In this document: positions 56,821-64,000 of the stretch, piece after piece
Layout of the letters: every line of letters starts with the position of its first letter
How positions within the stretch are numbered: position 1 is the first letter of the stretch
Assembly (NCBI GenBank): GCA_014529385.2
Contig: CM043965.1
Location: 11,336,412-11,400,411 of the forward strand
Length of the DNA: 64,000 nucleotides
From: Adiantum capillus-veneris
Taxonomy: Eukaryota; Streptophyta; Polypodiopsida; Polypodiales; Pteridaceae
Reading direction: 5' to 3'
Position numbers and translations under genes: made by a program
Notes under the pieces: model-generated
Told to the model about the DNA's origin: nothing
The model's input: the letters and a program-made list of their open reading frames with translations, nothing else
The model's database searches: none

Positions 56821-59800
56821 TTATTCTATAGCATAAACGTTCAGCACAGACAATTTTTCCAACCCATAGGTGCCATTAGAAAATACATGCTTCACTCTAT
56901 ATGGACCCAGCCATTTGTCCCTCAACTTCTTTTGAAAAGTAAAATCCAAGCGAGAATCATACTTCATCACCAAATCCCCCTCTTTGATCTCTTTCTTTGG
57001 CAGCCTCTTATTCATTTTCTCCATCCTTGTCTCTACTTGTTGAAGATAATAATCACTGGCTTTCTCTCTATTCATTCGCAAAAACTCTAGAGAAAGAATT
57101 CTTTCTTGTAGCTTGTCATTATGCTCACCTTGCATTTTGCACAACAACTTCAAGGCATCCAAGGCACTTGTATGGGCATAAGAGCTTCTGTTCCATAAAC
57201 AAGCTCGTATGGTGTAAACTGTGTTGACACTCTATACGCAGTTCTATAAGCCAAGTCCAAGTCCAAGTCCCACTCTTTAGGATGCTCTCTAGCATACTTT
57301 GATAGCATCTTCATAATTTGACCATTGCAATTCTCAACCAATTACCCATTGCATTGTGGGTAATAAGGAGAAGAATGCCTATGCTGAATTTTCAATATCT
57401 CCATGAGAGCAGCAACAAGTTTTCCCCTAAACCCTGGTCTACGATCAGAAATGATAACCATAGGAGCTCCAAACTTGCAACACACCTATTCATATAAAAA
57501 AGGGGCCACTCGTCCTGCTGTTACATCTTTAACTGCTCTTGCCTCCACCCATTTTGTCAAATAGTCCACAGCCACAAAAATATACCTTTTTCCATTGTTG
57601 GTTCTTGGCATTGGACCTACAACATCTACTCCCCATTTTGCAAATGCATCAAAAGACATTATAGCTTTTTGAGGCTCAGCCAAAAGCTTCCGATTTGCAA
57701 ACACTTGGCATTCATGGCATGACTTGCACCAAAATTAAGCATCTCTCATCATAGAGGGCCAACAAGTATCTGCTCTCAAAACACGAAAGACAACCTGATC
57801 CTTGCCTTGATGGCCTATTTCTTCATGGTAGTGCTCCAAAATCAAGCCTATCTCTTCTTTGTACGGCCATTTTCTCAAAATGCTATCCTTGCCATAAAGC
57901 ATGAGATTCTCACCTACCAGTGTGTAGTTTCTTGCTTTTGCAACTATTCTCTTACGCCGAACCTTTGACATGCCCTCTGGACATTGCCCTTTACCAAGAA
58001 ATAATTCTACATCTTGCAATGATTCCCTTCCTGGAAACAAGGCTTCCTTGACCTTTAAAGGAGCTACGAAGGCATCCAAATTGTCCCTATCCAACTCATC
58101 AGCTTCTTTATTCTGCTCACAAGGAATATTCTTAAACTGTATCTTCTCAAACTCATGCAAAAGCTTCTTGATTCCATAGAACCACTTCTTCAAAATGTCT
58201 TTCTTAACATTCCACAAACCAAGCAATGGATTCATGACTAGCAATGCAACCCATTTTGCAATGACCCTTTTCAATCCAAACTCAACACACTGCTTCAACC
58301 CAAGGAAAAGCATGAGATACTTGGCCTCATTGTTACTTTCAGCTTCATCAAGATTGTAACCTCTAGAAAAGATTACATCGCCTTTTGGGTTCTTGATGAC
58401 TACCCCACGACTTGCCTTTTGAAGAACTTTCCTGTATGCACCATCAAACATCATTGTATATGCATCTGTAATATCTACTTACTCTTCATGATCATCCTTG
58501 GGTGAACCCTTGGCTAAGATGGAAGCTCCCCCCCTTTATGTACCACTATGTCTGCCAAGTGAGCTTTAATAGAATGATCCACTTTAAACTCAAACTCATA
58601 CTCTTGAATCTCCAAAGTCCACTTTACGATGCACTCTCTAGGCTTCAAATGTTGTGCTACATCCGGCAAAAGATTTGATGTGGTGAGCACATAGAACTTT
58701 TGGGACAATAGATAGGTTCTGAATCTGTTGACAAGCAAGAACCAAGGCGAATGCCCATTGTTCCATTTCTGTATAGGAGAATTCTCTTACATTCTTCATC
58801 TTGCTCTCAAAATAGATTGGCTTGAAGTTCCTTCCGTGATTTTGTAAGAGAACCGACCCAAAATCTACTAACCCCACACTAATAGATACATAGAAAATCT
58901 ATTGCAAGTCGGGAGGACTCACTGTTGGTAAAGCACACAATACCTCCTTGATACCATCAAAATCCTGTTGCATGTCCTCATTCCACTCAAACCCTTGAAC
59001 TCTTTGACTCAATTTCTGGAGAGGATACACATACTGGGATAGCATCTAAAAGAAAGGTGACAAGTACCTGAGCTTATGCACAAATGATGCCAAAAACTTT
59101 GTGTTGCTAGGTGGATCCATAAGAAATAAATCCTTAACTTTCTCTAGGGTATAGAAGTTCTATTCCATTTTGGGAAACCACATGTCCTAGAAAATGGACT
59201 CTGGCATGAGAAAACTTACACTTCTTTGGGTTGAGTTTCCCACCCTCTTGTTGAAACCTTTCAAAACTCAACCTTAACTTCTCTAAATGTGTGAGCCTTG
59301 AGCTATAACACCCAATGTCATCCATGAAAATGCGAATGAACTTACCCAAGTAGGGACCAAACACTCTATTCATCCATCCTTGGAAGGTAGCATATGCATT
59401 AACCAGCCCAAAAGGCATTCTTTTGTAGGCAAAACAACCCCAAGGAGTACTGAAGGTCGTCTTCAATCGATCTTCAATCGCTATCAAGATTTTAAAGTAG
59501 CCAGAAAATCAATCCATGATTGAGTAACGTTCATGACCTGCAACCCGATTGAGGATTTCATCTAGGAAGGGTAGTGGATAATGATTCCTTTTGGTAGCAG
59601 CATTCAAAGGTTTGAAATTAACACATATCCTAAATCTTCCGGTCTTCTTGGGCACAATAACAATTGGAGAGACCCATTCGAACTCCTCCACTCGAAAGAT
59701 GAAATCTGCTTCCAAAAGCTTCTTCACTCCTTCATGAAGTGCATTCTCATGAATGACCCCCAACCTCCTAAGCTTTTGAACCTTTGGCTTGGCACCTTCG

Positions 59801-61811
59801 TTTAGATTGATTCTATGCTTGACTCCTTTAGCTCCTTGGAACTCTGTATATTCAGTGGCGAATAGCTTTGGAAACTCTATAAACATGTCTTCATACTCCT
59901 TCTTTTCTTTTTCTGTCAAGTCCTCTCCTAGCATGCTCCTTGTGTTCACTTTGGCAGGCTCTACAATTTCTTTTGGACTATCCTCCTCCTCCTTGACCTT
60001 CACATCATGCACCAATGCTTCCTTTTCAACACTTATCCCAAAAAGATCAGGACATAGTTGCATCAAGCCTTCCTCTACACTTTCTTCTGATGTCGTAGAC
60101 AAAGCATCACTATCGTATGACGTAGTTTCTATCGAATTTGTATCTTGCACATCCACTAGGGGTTGTGTACGGCTCTCGTGTGTCTTCATGTTGTAGACAA
60201 TGCTGCTTAGCACCAAGGGTTATAAGCCATGGCCTCCCTTAAATGATCGGATAAGCATTCTCACCCGCTTGCATCATGTAGCAATCAACCAAGCACTCAA
60301 TCCCCAAGACTTTTATCTTCACATCTTCAGCTATTCCAAGACACCTTGCCTTTTTGCGGTTGGCCATCCTCATACGGATCGAAGAGTTCACTGATATCTT
60401 AATGCCTGTTTCCTTCATGATAGCCTTGGTCATGACACACACTTGGGCACCACCATCCACATATGCTTGCACTTCCATCTTCTTTCCAAGCATAGCTTCA
60501 ACTATTGGCACCATATCCACTGGGTGACTAACCCTCAAAGATGACACCATTCTTTGATGCTTTTCCTTCTTGGAAGGAAGATGCGTACTCACATACCTGG
60601 TCCACTGCCTCCTCAATTTAGCGTTCAAAGCCACCAGCTGACCAAAAGATATATTTGCCTTTTGATTTTGTATGTCGTTGACAATATCATAGTCTTCAAC
60701 ACCTTGGCCAAGGGGGTAGTCCTTTGGACCAATTTTCCTTCTTCACCACCTCTTGCTACTCTCTGGTTTGTATCCTACCTTAGCCTTTCCTTTCCTTGCT
60801 CTTGTTTCCCTCTCTTCTTCTGTCTCTTTCTCCCTATCATGCCTAGCTCTCTTATTGGCCAAAACATCCACATCTTGATGCTCAAGGGTAATGATGTTAA
60901 TACCCTTCCTTCTCCATTTTCAAGCAATGGTTGTGGTTGTTGTTGCGGGCGGCGATGCTTCTAGTGCCCGCTCTTGATGATTTTCTTCTATTCTCTCTCA
61001 ACCATGTCCATATAAGGGGTATATCCATCCTCTCTCTCTTGGTGGTTCAAGACAATCAGGGACGTAGTGACCCTCTTCATCACAATTGTAGCATCTTCCT
61101 TGTAGCCTTCATCCCTACCTCTCCCAGCTGGCCGCTCTTCTCTTTTGTTCCTATTCAATTGTTAATTCTTGCAACGGACCAGCAAGATCATGCAAGACCC
61201 GGGCCATAATGGGACCTGGACCTTGAACCACTCAATCCACTCTATCATCCGTTGTCACTGGGACCATTGGTTGCACCACAATTGGCTCAGCGTGTGTCGT
61301 GCCTTGCTCCCACCTTCTCTTGATCTTCTTGCTCTTGGCCTCGGCAATTTCCACAGTTCTTTCAAATGTATCAAGCTCATCTTGATCGAACTTCTCCCGT
61401 ACACTTGGATGGAGACAATCCATAAGCTAACGCACTTTAAAGAAATCGCCTGGAGGTACTTGGGATGCCGCCTCTAATTGAACCCAAAGTCCTTTGAAGT
61501 GTTGCAAAAACTCTTTAAATTTAGCATGAACATCTTACTGCAAACCTCTCAATTTTGTTGTCGCTTCTATTGCTGTTAGTTTTCTTTCCAAACCTGACAA
61601 AAATTGCCAGCTTCACCTGCTCCCATGTTTGATTTTTCTCTTCCTCTAAACCTTCAAACCACTCTAGAGCTTCTCCTTTGAGCGCAAGAGGAAATACATG
61701 AAGCTTTGCTTCATCATTCACAATGTGCATACCAAGCGTATGCTACTCCAAGTCTACAATCCAGTTCTTCACATCCTCCTTCCCTGTGAACACTGGCCGG
61801 CTATAAGCCAT
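56821..61811 (-). pseudogene. Tat-like Ty3/gypsy gag-pol with dual RNase H
   Basis: From ATG 61811 (MAYSRPVFTGKEDVKNWIVD): gag block NDEAKLHVFPLALKGEALEW, protease EVQAYVDGGAQVCVMTKAIM (60634-60239), RT (60216-59134) with FEWVSPIVIVPKKTGRFRIC, KPLNAATKRNHYPLPFLDEI, KTTFSTPWGCFAYKRMPFGL and catalytic IFMDDIGCYS. RNase H follows: FKPIYFESKMKNVREFSYTE (58877-58514). A second RNase H-like domain (58454-57735) has MMFDGAYRK, GVVIKNPKGDVIFSRGYNLD and AESNNEAKYLMLFLGLK; a second RNase H before integrase is typical of the Tat lineage. Integrase: HHEEIGHQG-like finger, DAFAKWGVDVVGPMPRTNNG, VAVDYLTKWVEARAVKDV, VENCNGQIMKMLSKY and the C-terminal GDLVMKYDSRLDFTFQKKL. Many stops; non-functional. Confidence 0.9.
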
Positions 61812-61949
61812 CTCTTCAAAGTTGCTTCTCCCTAGCGTGAGTAACTCCACAAAAGTTGAAGTCTTGAACTTCAATCAAACCACCACTTTTCTTCAATGAA
61901 GCTCAAACTTCATAGCAAAACGCTTCACCTGGGTGCACAACCAGCAAAT

Positions 61950-61978
61950 TTCCGCTCCCCAGCGGGATCGCCAAAGGA
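61950..61978 (-). other. Primer-binding site of the Tat-like element
   Basis: Directly after the 5' LTR the minus strand reads TCCTTTGGCGATCCCGCTGG, a primer site of the TGGCG type found in plant gypsy elements. It abuts the LTR end at 61979. Confidence 0.7.
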
Positions 61979-62622
61979 TGATGGAGCAAAAGACACCGTG
62001 CGCACATTCACACACCTAGACTACTCCACACCACACAAGAAATTTACTTGAATTCCAACCCACACACACCACCACTTAAGAGCTCAATAAAAACACTACC
62101 CACAAGCTCAATTCAAACTCCAAACACCTCGACCTACAAGCCCTTGCCTGCCTGCAGGCACTACAAGGTGAGTCGAGGTGATCAACACTTGAAATGACGC
62201 TAGATGGTGACCAAAATATACAAGAAAAACCATCAAAAATCCAAAAAATGCAGCCACAAAAGGACACTCTAAAACCATTGCAAAGCCTTTACCAAACTCC
62301 ACTCTGTTGGACTCTTTGGAGTAGCGCCAACCCTAATGGCACCAACACAGGGTCACATAGTCTTGCAGAAAGCCGCACCATCTTCCCTCAATTCCTTGAA
62401 AACACACATCCATGGAAACCTCAGAACTTCCATAGACTCTCCTAAGTGAAAAATTGAAGAGAGAAAGATCTCATTCACTCCTCCACACACTCAAAAACAG
62501 GACGCGAACGCAACGGGACTGCACTAGACCACCTGTAGGAACCCTGCTTCCTCCTACACACTGAGAGGTGAAAGTGTTGATATTGCTCTTCAAAATTCTT
62601 CCCTCAGCTTCGACCATCACGG
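61979..62622 (-). repeat. 5' LTR of the Tat-like element (truncated)
   Basis: Matches 55498-56132 with moderate divergence: AAAAGACACCGTGCGCACA, CTCAATTCAAACTCCAAAC, GTTGGACTCTTTGGAGTAGC and AAAACAGGACGCGAACGCAA are shared. Similarity stops at about 62622, where the 3' LTR goes on for another 590 bp, so the outer half of this LTR has been lost or replaced. Confidence 0.85.
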
Positions 62623-64000
62623 TGGTGCAGTCAAAGTTGGTCCACACTAGGAAGTGTGCTATGAAGTGCAAAAGGTGCTAGCAGGCACATGGCAAAGAGC
62701 TAAAGCAGGTATGAAGGCCCTGGGTAGGAGAGTGGCAGCGGAAATGCATGCTTAAAGTGTTCTTTTAGGCCAGGGGGCTTTCGAAGTGGGCTGATTGGGA
62801 CTGCACATCAAAGTGTCCAAGATGCATGGAATGTGCCCCGAAATGTGGTGTTCAAGATGCTCTAGAAGCTCGTCCAGACGGCTCGTCAAACGGGGCTTCG
62901 GTGTGAAAGATATGCCAGTCCGAAGATGGAAGGCTTCGCAGGTCCCGACGGACAGAGCAAGTACAGATAGGTGGCCAAAACTGGGATAAGTGGATACACA
63001 TGCAAAGCTCAAGTTATGGAGCATGCCGGTCTTTTCGGTTTGCCATTCGGAGCTCAGACCGGCAAGTTATGGCCTGAGGAATATTTGCCGGGGGTCGGAT
63101 ACGTGCTCACCGGGTTGCATTGGGAAACGCACCATTTGGTATTTTTTCGAGCTCGCCAGATGTCTAGTGGGCAGCATGCAGCATGTGACCCTAGTTGAAG
63201 TCGATGGCATCTGAATCGGAGTCCAGAGCATGGAGATATGCTTGGTTGAGGTCGGTAGTTCGTAGGGAATGTGGATGATCGGATGCTTTTCCCGATGTTT
63301 GGGACACACCGTTTGAGGCTGTTGAGGCGTCATGATGCGGAGCCGACAGGTGGATCTCCCATGTGGCATGCTCCAAAAACTTATAGGGCGAGTCCGAGCA
63401 GACAAAGCACCGGCAGCATGGGAAGCTTGCATAAAATCTTTCCTTGGTTATAAAGGGAAAATGCAATAGGGAATGGTGATTTGAATTTAAAACTGGAAAG
63501 CTGAGGTGAGTTCCACAAGCAAAAAAGGCAAAAGGGGTATTTTGGAATAACTTATGAGCTTATGGGGAGCAATGGAGCAGGGCGCTATTGCTCAAGAGGA
63601 CTTTTTTTAGAAAGTAAGAAAAGTGAGGGAGAAGGAAAAAGGAAGGGGAGAGTGTTTTCGAGGAGGGTCTGGTCGTGTTGCTTGGAGAAGGAAGGTAAGG
63701 AGAATTGAAAGAAAAAGAAAGGAAGCTTCATGCGTGTATGCTCAGCGATCGAAGCTAGCACGCAAGGTATGGTCCGTGAAGCGGTGCAAAAAAAAGCAAG
63801 GACCTTGTAGAGGAAAATGCCTTCGAGGGTTCGCTCGTTAGAAGCCGGGGAAGCTGACGAGGAGCAAGTCTCATGGAAACCTTTGTGTATGGCTGGAGCG
63901 AGGCTCGCCCTTTGTGATTTTTTTGGTGTGCGTCGGTTGGTCGACGGTGTTGTACCTATTTCTGGTGTGAATGAAGAAGAGAATCCCCCATTGCAGTTGA
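62623..64000. other. Anonymous GA-rich sequence at the right edge
   Basis: No convincing gene. Open frames such as 63623-63841 are Lys/Arg-rich because of purine-rich DNA. It is more GC-rich than the rest of the window. It may be an LTR or leader of an element continuing beyond the window, but I find no partner copy. Confidence 0.4.

Noticed and set aside
62795-63466. Possible short genes on both strands near the right edge
   Set aside because: No recognised motif, start context or repeat partner; several equally long overlapping frames exist on both strands.

Overview
This window is repeat-rich nuclear DNA, almost certainly from a land plant with a large genome. The evidence is Ty1/copia elements with initiator-Met-type primer sites, a plant-type chromovirus, a Tat-like Ty3/gypsy element with a second RNase H, plant-type hAT transposases (BED finger, DUF659, hATC) and a LINE remnant. 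I see no ordinary host gene, rRNA or tRNA. A fern or other slowly purged genome is my guess; the sequence does not prove it.

Most of the window (about 3.4-49.4 kb) reads as one nested tower of insertions. (1) A copia element, copia-2, is the base layer: 5' LTR and gag start near 7.7-6.5 kb on the minus strand, the rest at 45.5-49.4 kb on plus. (2) A non-autonomous gypsy element, gypsy-Z, sits antisense inside the copia-2 gag, with an interior of about 2.2 kb (11765-13995) and LTRs of about 1.8-2.1 kb. (3) The left Z LTR was hit by copia-1 (LTRs 4609-4943 and 10884-11218). The right Z LTR was hit by two large hAT transposons: hAT-1 (14255-21886, exact 8-bp duplication) and hAT-2 (22128-44277, imperfect 8-bp duplication). 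(4) hAT-2 was hit by a gag/protease-only LTR element (23961-31947) inside its transposase gene and by a chromovirus (34415-40433) inside a RING-finger gene. (5) A segment of about 4.7 kb (roughly 3.4-8.1 kb) was then inverted, splitting copia-1 and leaving its two LTRs and its target duplications in opposite orientation. Each Z LTR preserves the empty site of the insertions in the other, so most of this can be checked inside the window.

The most interesting content is in the two hAT elements. Each has an inward-facing transposase gene at one end and, convergent to it on the minus strand, a gene for an atypical protein kinase (H-[N/D]-D-L-H catalytic loop, D-W-G in place of D-F-G). hAT-2 also carries a RING-H2 gene. 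hAT-1 has a further unrecognised ORF in the matching place. In hAT-2 both ends carry a TATA box and CCCGGCGGG-type motifs, followed inward by tandem arrays. In hAT-1 both ends carry a TATA box, a splice donor and short hairpin-like repeats. This looks like a multi-gene hAT family with kinase and ubiquitin-ligase cargo, which I do not recognise as described.

Outside the tower are a gypsy pol fragment (1-1060), an anonymous stretch (1061-3390), a decayed gene resembling a widespread plant DDE transposase-like family (about 49.5-52.6 kb, minus), a CT/poly-C block, a LINE remnant (53.1-54.3 kb), a Tat-like gypsy element (55498-62622, minus) and anonymous sequence to the end. Nearly every coding region has stops or frameshifts. 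The best preserved are the hAT-1 transposase, the hAT-1 kinase, the hAT-2 transposase and the hAT-2 RING gene once nested insertions are discounted.
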